Source of the DNA: Betaproteobacteria bacterium
GTDB lineage: Bacteria > Pseudomonadota > Gammaproteobacteria > Burkholderiales > Burkholderiaceae
Direction of reading: 5' to 3'
Assembly: GCA_947453825.1 (NCBI GenBank)
Contig: CANGHN010000016.1
Coordinates: forward strand, 1 to 44,268
DNA: 44,268 bases
Position numbers and translations under genes: made by a program. The notes under the pieces are model-generated. The model did not search any database, had not been told where the DNA came from, and was given only the letters and a program-made list of their open reading frames with translations. Position 1 is the first letter of the stretch. Each line of letters starts with the position of its first letter. Below are positions 9,206-19,713 of this stretch, in pieces.

Positions 9206-10473
9206 AGCTTCCCTCCACGCATCAAGATGCGATTCTCATAATCAATTCGTAGCAGCATGGCAATTGCTACTGCGTTCATCAAAATTCCAGATCCACCGTA
9301 GCTGACTAACGGTAAGGTCAAGCCTTTGGTTGGCAATAAGCCTAGGTTGACGCCCATATTGATGAAGGCTTGCCAACCAATCCAAATCGCAACACCTTTG
9401 GCTGCTAAACCAGCAAAACTGCGGTCTAGCTGCAAAGCAGTGCGACCAATCATGAATGCCCGACGCACAATCCAATAAAACAAGAAGATCATGACAACTA
9501 CACCAACAAAACCCAGCTCTTCGCCAATCACGGCCATGATGAAGTCGGTGTGTGCCTCAGGCAAGTAATGGAGTTTTTCTACACTGCCGCCAAGCCCTGT
9601 TCCAAACCATTCACCGCGTCCAAAAGCCATCAGTGAATGGGTTAACTGATACCCTTTATTGGCTGCGTTATCAACTTGCCAAGGATCCATAAAGGCTAGC
9701 ATGCGACCACGACGAAATGGGGAGAGTGCAATCATGGTTGCACCACTCATGAGACCGACTGCAATCAAGCCACCAAATAACTTAGCATTAATCCCACCCA
9801 AAAAGAGAATGCCAAAAGCAATCAAAGCGACAACCACAAAAGCGCCCATATCTGGCTCGGCCATCAAAAGACCGCCAACCAATGCGACAGCAATCCCCAT
9901 AGGTAACATCCCCTTTACAAATGAATGGAGATATTCTTGGCGCTGAACCGTATAACTAGCCGCAAAAATCACTGCAGCAAATTTCATTAATTCAGAGGGC
10001 TGGAAATTCATGAGGCCTAATGGGATCCAGCGCTTAGCGCCATTTACACCTTTACCAAGACCAGGGATTAAAACGGCAATCAGTAATAACACTGTGAAAC
10101 CGAATATTACTGGAGAGTAACGATCCCAAGCTTTGGTTGGAATCTTAAATACCCAGATGCCCACTCCAACCGCAATCGCTAAAGAAATCATATGGCGAAT
10201 TAAAAAGAAATTGCTGCTGTAATTTGCATACTTAGGACCATCAGCCAAAGTGATTGATGCTGAATACACCATAACTAAGCCAATTAAAGCTAACGATAAA
10301 ACTGCCCAGACCAATAATTGGTCGTATTCCATCATCCTCGAACGGGTTTGCTCAACACCTGATACAGCATCTCTTAAGCCGCTACGGAAGTTATCAATAC
10401 CGCCCCTAGAAAAATTCCAGAAGCGATCAAGCCCCAAGCGACTTTCAGGAAACAGTTTTTCTTTTAAATTCAT
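9202..10473 (-). CDS. ftsW: SEDS peptidoglycan glycosyltransferase FtsW
   Basis: FtsW, 423 residues, a polytopic inner-membrane SEDS protein that polymerises lipid II at the septum together with FtsI. After a roughly 45-residue cytoplasmic N-terminus come about ten hydrophobic segments. SEDS landmarks are VYSASITLADGPKY, NGAKRWIPLGLMNFQPSEL, the loop AHTDFIMAVIGEELGFVG, and the C-terminal LPLVSYGGSGILMNAVAIA. The ATG overlaps the murD stop (ATGA), and its own stop overlaps murG. Confidence 0.97.
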   Translation of the reverse strand: MNLKEKLFPESRLGLDRFWNFSRGGIDNFRSGLRDAVSGVEQTRSRMMEYDQLLVWAVLSLALIGLVMVYSASITLADGPKYANYSSNFFLIRHMISLAIAVGVGIWVFKIPTKAWDRYSPVIFGFTVLLLIAVLIPGLGKGVNGAKRWIPLGLMNFQPSELMKFAAVIFAASYTVQRQEYLHSFVKGMLPMGIAVALVGGLLMAEPDMGAFVVVALIAFGILFLGGINAKLFGGLIAVGLMSGATMIALSPFRRGRMLAFMDPWQVDNAANKGYQLTHSLMAFGRGEWFGTGLGGSVEKLHYLPEAHTDFIMAVIGEELGFVGVVVMIFLFYWIVRRAFMIGRTALQLDRSFAGLAAKGVAIWIGWQAFINMGVNLGLLPTKGLTLPLVSYGGSGILMNAVAIAMLLRIDYENRILMRGGKL

Positions 10474-12089
10474 GCCTGAACTCCTTCGAAACGCATTCCT
10501 AACTCCTCAACTTCAGCAGCAAATGCTTGCGCACGTGCAATGTAATCTCGGAACTGATCAAAACTTGCACAAGCTGGTGAGAGTAAAACCAAGTCACCAG
10601 ACTGAGCTTGTTGGGCAGCAGCTTGAACTGCCGTCTGCAAATCGCCGCTAAACGTCCAAGAAACTTCTTTGCCTAAAGCCTCACCAATGAGCGCGCCGTC
10701 CTTACCAATCAAGAACACACCCTTCACAAATCGGAGTGCAGGCTCACGCAATGGACTGAAATCTTGACCTTTGCCATCGCCGCCAGCAATCAACCAAATT
10801 TTCTTGCCACCCTCATTGCCACCTAAACCATTAAGAGCTGCAACTGTTGCACCAACATTAGTGCCCTTACTGTCATCTACATATTCCACATCATTGATGA
10901 TGGCGATGCTCTGAACGCGATGAGGTTCACCGTGATAATCGCGTAAGCCATGTAATAGAACATTCATGGGTAAATGAGCAGCTCTGGCTAAAGCCAATGC
11001 TGCTAATGCATTGAGGGCATTGTGTCGCCCACGAATACGCAGCGCGTCTGCCGGAATTAAGCGCTTCATACGAAGTGGCTCATCCTCTTCAACAACAGCT
11101 TTACGGCGACGTTTTGGTTTTGGCTCAAGATCTTCATCTACTTCAGCCCAAACTAACCAATCAATTCCACCAGCGCGTAAATCATGCTCGATACCAAAAG
11201 CGCCTTGCTCATTAGGGCGACCCGAACCGAATGTCACAATAGCTTTTTCTGCTTTTTGCTCGTCTGAGAGTAGACCCATCACTAGAGCATCGTCACGATT
11301 TAAGATGCAAACTGAATCTGTGCCAAATATTTTGCCTTTGGCATCAGCATAAGCTTGCATATCACCATGCCAATCTAAATGATCCTGAGTAATATTGAGA
11401 ACTGCTGCTGCATTTGGATTCAAGGTGTGTGTATAAACCAGCTGGAAACTCGATAACTCGAGCACCCAAATATCTGGCATATCTTCTAGCTGATCAGCCT
11501 CATCGAGACAGCCCATTAATTTATCTAAGGCAGCAGGACTAATGTTTCCTGCAACTGCAATTTTTTTACCAGCGCGCTCGCACAGCTGACCAGTCAATGC
11601 AGTAGTAGTCGTTTTGCCATTCGTGCCTGTAATGGCTAATACTGCTGCCGTATAACTAGACTCACTGGCTTGGGCCATACGACTTAAAGCAGCGATTGCA
11701 CGAGAAAAGAATTCAATCTCACTCCAAACATCTACTCTGGCTTTTCTGGCTTTTACTAAGAAAGATTCAATTGGCTCTTGTAGTGGCGATAAACCTGGGC
11801 TAATACCAATGACATCAATATCTAGCAATAAATCATCACTGAGTGCTCCAAAGTGCAGATCCTTCAGGCCGGCAAACTTCAATTCATCAAGCCAGGCATT
11901 TTGCCGCTCAGAGAATTTAGATTGATCACGTGTATCGACTAAGCGCACATTAGCGCCATTTCGTAAGCACCACTTCGCCATAGCCAAACCAGACTCTCCC
12001 AGACCCATAATCAAAAATCGTTTAGGGGCTTGGTAGCTGGTGTCCGCTATCAATTCGGGATTAGCAAAGGTATTTTCGATATTCAGCAT
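10470..12089 (-). CDS. murD: UDP-N-acetylmuramoylalanine--D-glutamate ligase
   Basis: MurD, 539 residues from the ATG at 12089, adds D-Glu to UDP-MurNAc-L-Ala. The P-loop LAITGTNGKTTTTALTGQLC (GTNGKT at 155-160), ELSSFQL near 211 and the C-terminal DDSKGTNVGATVAAL block identify it. It is about 100 residues longer than E. coli MurD. The extra length lies in surface insertions, notably a highly charged stretch at about 313-345 containing PKPKRRRK then EEDEP. The frame is open 24 codons upstream into mraY, but the ATG at 12089, 14 bases after mraY, has AAAGAG before it and gives the family start. Confidence 0.95.
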   Translation of the reverse strand: MLNIENTFANPELIADTSYQAPKRFLIMGLGESGLAMAKWCLRNGANVRLVDTRDQSKFSERQNAWLDELKFAGLKDLHFGALSDDLLLDIDVIGISPGLSPLQEPIESFLVKARKARVDVWSEIEFFSRAIAALSRMAQASESSYTAAVLAITGTNGKTTTTALTGQLCERAGKKIAVAGNISPAALDKLMGCLDEADQLEDMPDIWVLELSSFQLVYTHTLNPNAAAVLNITQDHLDWHGDMQAYADAKGKIFGTDSVCILNRDDALVMGLLSDEQKAEKAIVTFGSGRPNEQGAFGIEHDLRAGGIDWLVWAEVDEDLEPKPKRRRKAVVEEDEPLRMKRLIPADALRIRGRHNALNALAALALARAAHLPMNVLLHGLRDYHGEPHRVQSIAIINDVEYVDDSKGTNVGATVAALNGLGGNEGGKKIWLIAGGDGKGQDFSPLREPALRFVKGVFLIGKDGALIGEALGKEVSWTFSGDLQTAVQAAAQQAQSGDLVLLSPACASFDQFRDYIARAQAFAAEVEELGMRFEGVQA

Positions 12090-12103
12090 ATTGACTCTTT
12101 GGC

Positions 12104-13273
12104 TCACCGTAGTTTCAAACTTGATAAACCAATTAACACTAACAAGATCGTAATAATCCAAAAACGTACGACCACTTGAGTTTCTTTCCAGCCACCTAAT
12201 TCAAAGTGGTGATGCAATGGCGCCATTCGGAAAATACGACGACCTTCGCCAAAATGTTTTTTAGTGAACTTGAACCAGAAGACTTGCAACATGACTGAAA
12301 CAGTCTCGGCAACAAAGATTCCGCCCATCACAAACAGCACAATTTCTTGGCGCACAATCACAGCAATCGTTCCAAGCGCTCCACCTAAAGCTAAAGCACC
12401 TACATCACCCATAAATACTTGGGCAGGATGCGTGTTGTACCAAAGGAACGCTAAGCCTGCACCACCCATTGCGCCGCAAAAGATCATTAATTCGCCAGCG
12501 CCAGGAATATAGGGAAAAAGCAGATATTTGGCGTAAATTGCATTACCCATCACGTATGCAAAAGCACCCAACGCAGCACCAACCAAAATCACCGGCATGA
12601 TGACTAGACCATCAAGCCCATCAGTCAAGTTAACTGCATTGCTACTACCAACAATCACTAAGTAACTCAGAATGATGAAGCCCATCATTCCCAAGGGATA
12701 GCTCACCTCTTTAATAAACGGTAAGAGCAAATTAGTTTTTGCAGGCAGATCCAATGCAAAGCCACTCTTTAACCATTCATAAAAGAGCTGTAGTACTTTG
12801 AGGTTATTAATTTCAGAAACAGAGAACGCTAGATAGATAGCGGCAAATAAGCCAATCAAAGTTTGCCAAAGAAATTTTTCTCTAGATGCCATTCCTTTGG
12901 GATCTCTGTGGGCAACCTTACGATAGTCATCTACCCAACCAATCATGCCAAATCCAAAAGTGACGATCATCACAATCCAGATAAAGCGATTACTTAAATC
13001 TGCCCACAACATACAAGAAACAAAAATACCAATCAGAATTAATACACCACCCATCGTTGGTGTGCCGGATTTCACTAAATGGGTTTGTGGTCCATCAGTA
13101 CGAACTGCCTGCCCCATTTTTAAAGCGCTGAGCTTACGAATAACCCAAGGGCCAGCAGCAAGACCAATCAATAGCGCAGTTACAGTAGCCATCACCGCTC
13201 TAAAAGTGATGTAGTTAAAGACTCGCAAAAATCCAAAATCATCTTGCAACCATTGCGCCAAAATTAAGAGCAT
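12104..13273 (-). CDS. mraY: Phospho-N-acetylmuramoyl-pentapeptide-transferase
   Basis: MraY, 389 residues, an integral membrane enzyme that moves phospho-MurNAc-pentapeptide onto undecaprenyl phosphate to make lipid I. Key blocks are the early [15 protein letters not shown], the catalytic [32 protein letters not shown], and the late [15 protein letters not shown] histidine loop. About ten membrane segments are visible. It overlaps murF by 10 bases and ends just before murD. Confidence 0.98.
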   Translation of the reverse strand: MLLILAQWLQDDFGFLRVFNYITFRAVMATVTALLIGLAAGPWVIRKLSALKMGQAVRTDGPQTHLVKSGTPTMGGVLILIGIFVSCMLWADLSNRFIWIVMIVTFGFGMIGWVDDYRKVAHRDPKGMASREKFLWQTLIGLFAAIYLAFSVSEINNLKVLQLFYEWLKSGFALDLPAKTNLLLPFIKEVSYPLGMMGFIILSYLVIVGSSNAVNLTDGLDGLVIMPVILVGAALGAFAYVMGNAIYAKYLLFPYIPGAGELMIFCGAMGGAGLAFLWYNTHPAQVFMGDVGALALGGALGTIAVIVRQEIVLFVMGGIFVAETVSVMLQVFWFKFTKKHFGEGRRIFRMAPLHHHFELGGWKETQVVVRFWIITILLVLIGLSSLKLR

Positions 13274-14703
13274 GTTTTAGCCTCCTCTAACAAGGCTTGC
13301 ACTACACGCTCCATGCGCATAAAACGTGAACCTTTAACCAAAATATTTAAATGTTGATTGCTGCCTGATGACTGAGAATGCAAAGCATCACGTAACTGAA
13401 CAATCAAACTATCCATCTCTGAAAAATGTTTTGCACTAGCGGTGGGTATGCCACTCTTCTTGGCATCGTTAAATCCTTGGATTGCAAATTGACACTGCTC
13501 GCCTAGTGCGAATAATTTCGATACACCCTGCTCAGCAGCATATGCACCGACTTCACGATGGAACTCAGGGCCCTGATTGCCCACTTCGCCCATATCCCCC
13601 AAAATTAACCAAGAGGTATTACCAGATTGCTTTAATGCATCGATTGCAGCTCTGACAGAATCTGGATTAGCGTTATAGCTATCGTCAATCAATGTGTGAT
13701 TTGGATCGATATTTTTTGCCTGCATACGGCCATTGACAGGCACAAACATTTCAAGGCCCGCTTGAATTTTTTCAAGCTTGACTCCGGCAGCAATAGCAAC
13801 AGCACTCGCAGCCAATGCATTGCGAACATTATGGCTACCCAAAGTATTTAACTGCACTTCAACTGAACCTAACTCTGTTTTTACCTCTACGCGGCCGTTA
13901 TTTAATAAACGCCCTGTGACTGCTGCAGGTATGTTGACTTGCCCAGACAGCAACACAAAATCAATCACCTTACGACCATTAGCAGCCTGACGCCAAACAT
14001 CCGTAAATTCAGAATCTGCTGGGTATACGGCCACACCGTCTTTTGGTAAAGCACGAATAGCATCAGAATGCTCTTCTGCTACGGCCGCTACGGTGGCCAT
14101 AAACTCTTGATGTTCACGCTGTGCGTTATTGATTAACGCAATACTAGCTTGTGCAATCGCAGCTAACTGAGCGGTCTCGCCTGGGTGGTTCATGCCAAGC
14201 TCAACTACTGCTAAACGATCTGAGGAACTCAGCTTTAACAGAGTAAGTGGTAAGCCAATCTCATTATTCAGATTACCTTTTGTAACCAGTGTATGTTGCT
14301 CACCTACAGCCGCCTTAAAGATGGAGGCAATCATCTCTTTTACAGTGGTCTTTCCATTGCTACCCGTCACTAAAGCCAATGGAATCAAGTGTTTTGCGCG
14401 CCACGCCTTAGCTAAATCACCCAAGCCGATACGAGTATCAGCAACACAAAGCGCTGGTAAATCTGCGGGGCACTTATCCTGATTGCTAATTAATACTGCA
14501 ACTGCTCCTGCTTTTGCAACATCTCCTAAAAAATCATGTGCATCAAAACGTTCACCTGCTAATGCAATAAATAATTCGCCTGGATTGATTTGGCGACTAT
14601 CTGAACCAACCCGTGTGATGTTTATTTTGTGTGCATTTTCTACGGAGACATTGATCAAACTACTGCCTGGTAAAAGTGCGTGCACCTGTGCGAGCGTTGC
14701 CAT
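13264..14703 (-). CDS. murF: UDP-MurNAc-tripeptide--D-alanyl-D-alanine ligase
   Basis: MurF, 479 residues from this ATG, attaches D-Ala-D-Ala to the UDP-MurNAc-tripeptide. It has the Mur ligase P-loop [17 protein letters not shown] (GSNGKT at 114-119), the [14 protein letters not shown] block, [17 protein letters not shown], and LGDMGEVG in the last domain. A TTG at 14715 overlaps the murE stop and has a GGGGG tract six bases before it, so translation could begin there and add four residues. The ATG at 14703 is the conventional choice. It overlaps mraY at its 3' end. Confidence 0.95.
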   Translation of the reverse strand: MATLAQVHALLPGSSLINVSVENAHKINITRVGSDSRQINPGELFIALAGERFDAHDFLGDVAKAGAVAVLISNQDKCPADLPALCVADTRIGLGDLAKAWRAKHLIPLALVTGSNGKTTVKEMIASIFKAAVGEQHTLVTKGNLNNEIGLPLTLLKLSSSDRLAVVELGMNHPGETAQLAAIAQASIALINNAQREHQEFMATVAAVAEEHSDAIRALPKDGVAVYPADSEFTDVWRQAANGRKVIDFVLLSGQVNIPAAVTGRLLNNGRVEVKTELGSVEVQLNTLGSHNVRNALAASAVAIAAGVKLEKIQAGLEMFVPVNGRMQAKNIDPNHTLIDDSYNANPDSVRAAIDALKQSGNTSWLILGDMGEVGNQGPEFHREVGAYAAEQGVSKLFALGEQCQFAIQGFNDAKKSGIPTASAKHFSEMDSLIVQLRDALHSQSSGSNQHLNILVKGSRFMRMERVVQALLEEAKTCS

Positions 14704-14711
14704 GATTGATA

Positions 14712-16262
14712 TCAAGCAGCACCCCCAGCAGCTAAGCGAATATGCTCTTGATCTGAAAAATCAAATTTTTTGCCATTGATTTCTTGTGAAGTCTCATGAC
14801 CTTTGCCGGCTACTAATACGATATCTTTTGCATCAGCATTGCGAACAGCGGCCATAATTGCTGCTGCACGATCACCAATCATCTGCACATTGGTATGCTC
14901 CTGCGCGATACCGCTCCGGATCATCGTCATAATGGCTTCTGGCGCCTCAGAACGGGGATTATCGCTAGTAATAATGATCTGGTCAGCCAACTTTTCTGCT
15001 ACGGCACCCATTTGAGGGCGCTTGCCAACATCACGATCACCACCACAACCAAATACGCACCATATTTTTCCGCTGCGTTGTTCGGCAATTGGACGTAAGG
15101 TCTGTAATGTTTTTTCTAAGGCATCTGGTGTATGGGCGTAATCCACAACCACTAAAAGCCCTTCAGACTTTTGATGCTTATTGAATGTAATCAACTCCAT
15201 CCGACCCAGTACAGGTTGCAATTGGCTCACGCGTTTGCTTGCCTGATCGCTATTGAAGCCTTGTGTTAGCAAGACGGTCCAAACAGCTAGCGCATTACTA
15301 ACATTGAACTCACCAAGAAGTGGTATGTGCAGTGTATTGGCAGCAACTCCTTCATAAGTAAAAAGTGAGTCATATCCAGCGCCATTTAATACAGTATCTT
15401 TTGCATACACCCGCTGCAGACGAGTACCAAATTTTTCAAATCCAGTAAAGGCCTTTTGACTCAAGGCGTATGCCCATACTTTGATAGTATCTTTAGCCAA
15501 AAGCTTCATTGCTAATTCACGTCCAAACGTGTCGTCTAAATTAATGACAGCATGCTCTAATCCTGTCTGCTGAAATAACTTGGCTTTAGCTTCAGCATAG
15601 TCAGTCATGCTGCCGTGATAATCCAAATGATCTTGCGTCAGATTAGTAAATACTGCGCAATTAAACTGCGTACCCCCAACCCGGTCCTGATCTAAAGCAT
15701 GTGATGAAACTTCCATTGCGACAGACTTTGCACCGGCATCGCGCAATTCTTTTAACTGAGTTTGAAGCTTTGGAGCGTCAGGTGTGGTGTACCCAGTTTG
15801 CTTCAGTGCGCCAGGAAATCCTGTTCCAAGAGTGCCAAGTACTGCTGTACGATGATTAGACTGATCAAGTGCTTGTGCTAACCACTGGGTAATACTAGTC
15901 TTACCATTAGTACCGGTGACACCAATGATATTGAGTTGCTTACTTGGATACTCATACCACTGCGCACAAAGCTCACCTACGTGAGAGGCCAGATTTTTAA
16001 CTGCAAAACACTGGGGATGATCTAAATATTGAGCACCAGATCCAGCAGGATCAAAGACCACCGCTACAGCGCCAGCTTCCAATGCAGCATCAATAAACTG
16101 ACGTCCATCTCGTAATGCATTGCCGTGTCCAACAGGGTAAGCAAAAAAGATATCGCCAGACTGAATCTGGCGACTGTCGGCACTTACCTTAGCAGAGCGA
16201 TTCGCTAGGCTGTGCAAGTGGTCAATCAAGTGATTGGGCTCTATATTCAATGCCACCCTCAT
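14712..16262 (-). CDS. murE: UDP-MurNAc-tripeptide synthetase, meso-diaminopimelate-adding
   Basis: MurE, 516 residues, adds the third amino acid of the peptidoglycan stem. The P-loop GVTGTNGKTSITQWLAQAL has GTNGKT at 117-122. The substrate-specificity motif near residue 435 reads SDNPRSEAPEAI; DNPR is the form associated with meso-diaminopimelate rather than lysine, as expected for a Gram-negative cell. The C-terminal AGKGHETSQEI block is also typical. Both ends are coupled: its ATG overlaps the ftsI stop and murF follows within eight bases. Confidence 0.97.
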   Translation of the reverse strand: MRVALNIEPNHLIDHLHSLANRSAKVSADSRQIQSGDIFFAYPVGHGNALRDGRQFIDAALEAGAVAVVFDPAGSGAQYLDHPQCFAVKNLASHVGELCAQWYEYPSKQLNIIGVTGTNGKTSITQWLAQALDQSNHRTAVLGTLGTGFPGALKQTGYTTPDAPKLQTQLKELRDAGAKSVAMEVSSHALDQDRVGGTQFNCAVFTNLTQDHLDYHGSMTDYAEAKAKLFQQTGLEHAVINLDDTFGRELAMKLLAKDTIKVWAYALSQKAFTGFEKFGTRLQRVYAKDTVLNGAGYDSLFTYEGVAANTLHIPLLGEFNVSNALAVWTVLLTQGFNSDQASKRVSQLQPVLGRMELITFNKHQKSEGLLVVVDYAHTPDALEKTLQTLRPIAEQRSGKIWCVFGCGGDRDVGKRPQMGAVAEKLADQIIITSDNPRSEAPEAIMTMIRSGIAQEHTNVQMIGDRAAAIMAAVRNADAKDIVLVAGKGHETSQEINGKKFDFSDQEHIRLAAGGAA

Positions 16263-18031
16263 CTTTTTAGAACCACGGGTTGAGCTTGTACATTTGCAGT
16301 GCGAATCTCTTCAGGAGTCCGATCTTGCAATACCATTTGCTTTACCTTGTTATCAGGCAAGACATTTAAAGTACGCAGCGTCTCCCCAACAATCGTCGAG
16401 AAGACTGGTGCAGCAACATCACCACCATAGTGACTACCACCGGTAGGCTCGTCAATCATGACTGCAACAACAATTCGAGGTGCGCTAATCGGAGCAAGAC
16501 CAGCGAAATAGGCGCGATACGAATTACCGTATCCCTTGCCTACCAATTTATGCGCAGTACCTGTCTTGCCGCCCACTCGATAGCCCTCGGCCTGAGCTTT
16601 TACTGCAGTGCCGCCAGGTTCAGTTACGGTCTCGAGCATGCTGCGCATTTCGATTGCAGTCTTTGCTGAAATCACCCGTGATCCGGGTTTAAATTCTGGG
16701 CTGCGCTCAATGGTGAGCGGCACTAACTCGCCATCGCGCGCGAATACTGTGTAAGCACGTGCCACCTGAAAAAGAGAGGCTGAAATTCCATAACCAAATG
16801 CAATACGGGCCTGATCAGTAGGCATCCATTTTTTAAACGGATGCACAGTTCCAGCAACCGCTCCAGGGAAGCCAATTTTTGGTGCTTGTCCTAAGCCAAC
16901 AGCGGTATAGAAATCCCACATCTCTTCTGGAGAGAGATTATTCATTGCAATTTTTGCTGTACCAATATTGCTCGATTTTTGAATTACCTCAGCAACCGTT
17001 AAATTTCCATAAGGGTGAGTATCCGTGATCGGCTTAGGGCCTACTAAGTACTTAGCCCCAATCACCATATTGGTATTTGGTGCAACAGCTCCCTTTTCCA
17101 GCGCAATAGAAATGGTTAAAGGCTTCATCGTCGAACCAGGCTCGAACGTATCAGTCAATACACGATTACGCAATTGCTCGCCAGTTAAATATTTACGATC
17201 GTTCGGGTTGTAACTTGGGTAATTTGCTAATGCCAAGATCTCACCGGTTTGCGTATCAAGCACCACCGCACCACCGGCTTTAGCATGATGCTGTTCTACA
17301 GCACTTTTCACTGCGTTATATGCCAAATACTGAATCTTGCTATCAATCGAAAGATTGAGATCTTTACCGTTTTGCGGTAACTGCAATATCGCTACGTCTT
17401 CCACTACTCGACCAAGGCGATCGACCACAACACGTCTTTGCCCGGGATGACCTGCTAGCTCTTTCTCTTTAGAAAGTTCCATACCCTCTTGGCCACGATC
17501 CTCAACGTTTGTAAAGCCAACGACATGTGCCATCGCCTCGCCTTCTGGATAGAAGCGACGGTATTCATTATTCAAACCAATGCCAGGAATTTCTAACAAC
17601 TTAATTTGCTGTGCAACTGCAGGATCAACTTGGCGTTTCAAGAAAATCTGCTTGCGATCTTCTTTGAGTTTTTTGCGCAACTCAGATTCACTCATTTGCA
17701 GAAGACTAGCGAGCTTCTGTACTTTATCGGTTGCTAGATCATCGGGTACCGTATCGTTATAAGCGATCACCGATTTAGCTTCCAAACTAGTAGCAATGAC
17801 CTGACCATTGCGATCTAAAATTTTTCCACGACTTGCTGGTAACTCCAACTCGCGTTGCGTTCCTCTAACTCCCTTTGCTTCATAAAACGCATTGCCCGGA
17901 CCCTGAATCCAAAATGCACGCAGCAATAGCATCATGAATACGAAGAACAAGAGAAAGAGCATCAAGCGCGAGCGCCACATTGGCAAGCGCAAAACTAAAT
18001 TTGGCGTGGTAGAGAAACCAACCGGCCTCAT
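16259..18031 (-). CDS. ftsI: Peptidoglycan D,D-transpeptidase FtsI (PBP3)
   Basis: FtsI, 590 residues, the class B penicillin-binding protein that crosslinks septal peptidoglycan with FtsW. A short cytoplasmic N-terminus precedes one membrane segment (about 22-41, LMLFLLFFVFMMLLLRAF). A PBP dimerisation/pedestal domain follows, then the transpeptidase domain. Its three motifs are intact: STMK with nucleophile Ser300, SSN in IQKSSNIGTAK, and KTGT at 489-492. The ATG overlaps the ftsL stop (ATGA), and its stop overlaps murE. Confidence 0.98.
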   Translation of the reverse strand: MRPVGFSTTPNLVLRLPMWRSRLMLFLLFFVFMMLLLRAFWIQGPGNAFYEAKGVRGTQRELELPASRGKILDRNGQVIATSLEAKSVIAYNDTVPDDLATDKVQKLASLLQMSESELRKKLKEDRKQIFLKRQVDPAVAQQIKLLEIPGIGLNNEYRRFYPEGEAMAHVVGFTNVEDRGQEGMELSKEKELAGHPGQRRVVVDRLGRVVEDVAILQLPQNGKDLNLSIDSKIQYLAYNAVKSAVEQHHAKAGGAVVLDTQTGEILALANYPSYNPNDRKYLTGEQLRNRVLTDTFEPGSTMKPLTISIALEKGAVAPNTNMVIGAKYLVGPKPITDTHPYGNLTVAEVIQKSSNIGTAKIAMNNLSPEEMWDFYTAVGLGQAPKIGFPGAVAGTVHPFKKWMPTDQARIAFGYGISASLFQVARAYTVFARDGELVPLTIERSPEFKPGSRVISAKTAIEMRSMLETVTEPGGTAVKAQAEGYRVGGKTGTAHKLVGKGYGNSYRAYFAGLAPISAPRIVVAVMIDEPTGGSHYGGDVAAPVFSTIVGETLRTLNVLPDNKVKQMVLQDRTPEEIRTANVQAQPVVLKR

Positions 18032-18294
18032 TGCGCCTCCTTTAAGTACAAAGTACGCTCAGGAGAGATTGGCATCATGCGTAATTGATTACGGGCTACA
18101 TCGCGAATCCGCGCAGATTTCGATAAATTACGTTGCTCATATTCCAAGCGCAGCCATTCTTGATTTAACTTGCGCTCTTCAATTTGTGCGCGCTCTTGGG
18201 CAATAAATAACTTACGTGCGCGCTGCTGAGCTGCCACTAGCGATAAGGCACAGATCAAGAGTAATGCCAGTAAAGTCAAAGTAGCGCGATTCAT
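18028..18294 (-). CDS. ftsL: Cell division protein FtsL
   Basis: FtsL, 88 residues, a small bitopic divisome protein that joins FtsB and FtsQ. One membrane segment at about residues 4-22 ([19 protein letters not shown]) is followed by a charged periplasmic helix of coiled-coil character ([19 protein letters not shown], then the [15 protein letters not shown] region). Sequence conservation in this family is low, so the call rests on size, topology and its place between rsmH and ftsI. Stop/start overlaps of four bases link it to both neighbours. Confidence 0.93.
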   Translation of the reverse strand: MNRATLTLLALLLICALSLVAAQQRARKLFIAQERAQIEERKLNQEWLRLEYEQRNLSKSARIRDVARNQLRMMPISPERTLYLKEAQ

Positions 18295-19241
18295 GCTAAC
18301 GCTCCCATACGCTTTTCTGCTACTCGCATAATGGCTGAGCGTGCTCGCGGGTTCTCAGAAATCTCCATATCACTTGGTTTTACCCGGGCAATAATCTCTA
18401 GCACACTTTGTGGCAAATCTTTATCACGTACAGGCAATCCACGAGGAATCTCCACCTTGGCATGAGCCTGCATAAACTGCTTCACTATGCGGTCTTCAAG
18501 AGAATGGAAGCTAATCACTGCTAGTCTTGCTCCCGGCTTGAGCAACTTCAGCGCTGCTTGCAAGCCAAGCTCTAAATCCTCTAGCTCACGATTTATCAAT
18601 ATTCTTAAAGCTTGGAATGTTCTAGTAGCGGGATCTTGTCCGGCTTCACGGGTACGTACTACGCTGGCAACAAGATTTGCTAATTGTGTAGTCGTTTTTG
18701 GTGACAGCCCCTCTTCTCGCTTAGCCACAATAGCTTTTGCGATTTGATATGCAAAACGCTCTTCTCCGTAAGTCTTAATCACGTGTGTGATTTCCTCCTG
18801 CGGCGCCTGCTCTAACCACTCTGCAGCTGTCAAGCCTTGATCGGTATTCATGCGCATATCGAGTGGACCCTCGCGGCGAAAAGAAAAGCCCCGATGCGCC
18901 TCGTCTACTTGTGGTGAGCTGATTCCCAGATCCAACAAAATGCCATCGACTGATTCTGCTTCCGCATATTGATCCATCTGCGCAAAACTGTCGTGCACAA
19001 TGGTTAAGCGCGGATCGTTGATTTGTTTTGCTACAGCAATCGCATCCAAATCCTTGTCGAAAGAAATCATACGCACAGTAGGTCCGAGCTGTTTGAGCAG
19101 GGCCTGTGTATGGCCTCCACGCCCAAACGTTCCATCGATTACCAAAATATTTTTTGCTGTACTTTTTTCTTGAATGAGCGGACCACTGATTAGCGCCGTC
19201 ACCGCCTCGGCCAGTAACACTGGGCGATGAGTTATGTTCAT
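18291..19241 (-). CDS. rsmH: 16S rRNA (cytosine-1402-N4)-methyltransferase
   Basis: RsmH (MraW), 316 residues, an SAM-dependent methyltransferase that modifies C1402 of 16S rRNA in the decoding centre. The family start [13 protein letters not shown], the SAM motif [16 protein letters not shown] (about 34-49), [20 protein letters not shown], the [15 protein letters not shown] block and the late [15 protein letters not shown] are all visible. It is the second gene of the dcw operon, 12 bases after mraZ, and overlaps ftsL by four bases. Confidence 0.97.
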   Translation of the reverse strand: MNITHRPVLLAEAVTALISGPLIQEKSTAKNILVIDGTFGRGGHTQALLKQLGPTVRMISFDKDLDAIAVAKQINDPRLTIVHDSFAQMDQYAEAESVDGILLDLGISSPQVDEAHRGFSFRREGPLDMRMNTDQGLTAAEWLEQAPQEEITHVIKTYGEERFAYQIAKAIVAKREEGLSPKTTTQLANLVASVVRTREAGQDPATRTFQALRILINRELEDLELGLQAALKLLKPGARLAVISFHSLEDRIVKQFMQAHAKVEIPRGLPVRDKDLPQSVLEIIARVKPSDMEISENPRARSAIMRVAEKRMGALA

Positions 19242-19253
19242 AGCACCCTGTCA

Positions 19254-19685
19254 TCAAAAATTAAATTGCTTGAGTGCTTCAGGCATGCCTTGAGCAATCG
19301 CAGCCTGTTCTTTTGCAGCGTATGTAGCTGCATCCCACAACTCCAAGTGACTACCCATACCAAGCAAGATCACTTCTTTTTCAATTCCTGCAGCTGCGCG
19401 TAATTCCGGACTCACCAGAACTCGACCAGCACCGTCCAAATCTATTTCAGCAGCATTACCAAGAAAAATTCTGCGCCACCAATGCGCGTCCATGGGTAAT
19501 TGCGCCACTCGCGCTCGAAAGGTTTCCCACTCGGGTCTTGGGAAAAGCAGTAGGCATCCATCAGGGTGTTTTGTGAGCGTAATTCGACCCTCGCCCTGCA
19601 TTAACAAGGCGTCACGATGCTTGGCCGGGATAGACATCCGACCTTTTGCATCCAAATTGAGAGCTGAAGCACCTTGAAACACCAT
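19254..19685 (-). CDS. mraZ: Transcriptional regulator MraZ
   Basis: MraZ, 143 residues from the ATG at 19685, a ring-forming DNA-binding protein with two SpoVT/AbrB-like domains. The first contains [17 protein letters not shown] and the second [16 protein letters not shown]. Family knowledge: MraZ binds phased TGGGN repeats in front of its own gene and represses the dcw operon. Three such repeats are found immediately upstream here. The frame is open to an upstream GTG at 19694, three codons earlier, but that codon lies inside the operator and lacks a Shine-Dalgarno, whereas GGGG precedes the ATG. It is the first gene of the operon. Confidence 0.96.
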   Translation of the reverse strand: MVFQGASALNLDAKGRMSIPAKHRDALLMQGEGRITLTKHPDGCLLLFPRPEWETFRARVAQLPMDAHWWRRIFLGNAAEIDLDGAGRVLVSPELRAAAGIEKEVILLGMGSHLELWDAATYAAKEQAAIAQGMPEALKQFNF

Positions 19686-19688
19686 TTT

Positions 19689-19713
19689 CCCCACTTTTTC
19701 ACACTTCCTCCCA
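19689..19713 (-). promoter_or_regulatory. MraZ operator, three TGGGN-type boxes
   Basis: Read on the minus strand there are three boxes with exact 10-base periodicity and five-base spacers: TGGGA (19709-19713), TGTGA (19699-19703) and TGGGG (19689-19693). The outer two fit the known MraZ consensus TGGGN; the middle one differs at one base. The boxes begin inside the -10 element and end four bases before the mraZ ATG. Bound MraZ would therefore cover the transcription start and the ribosome-binding region. Repression of the whole dcw operon by MraZ is inferred from the family. Confidence 0.82.

Noticed and set aside
18775..19257. 160-codon minus-strand frame overlapping rsmH
   Set aside because: It is a shifted-frame shadow of rsmH; the product is rich in Arg, Trp and Ser with no family resemblance, while rsmH in the other frame has all its motifs.
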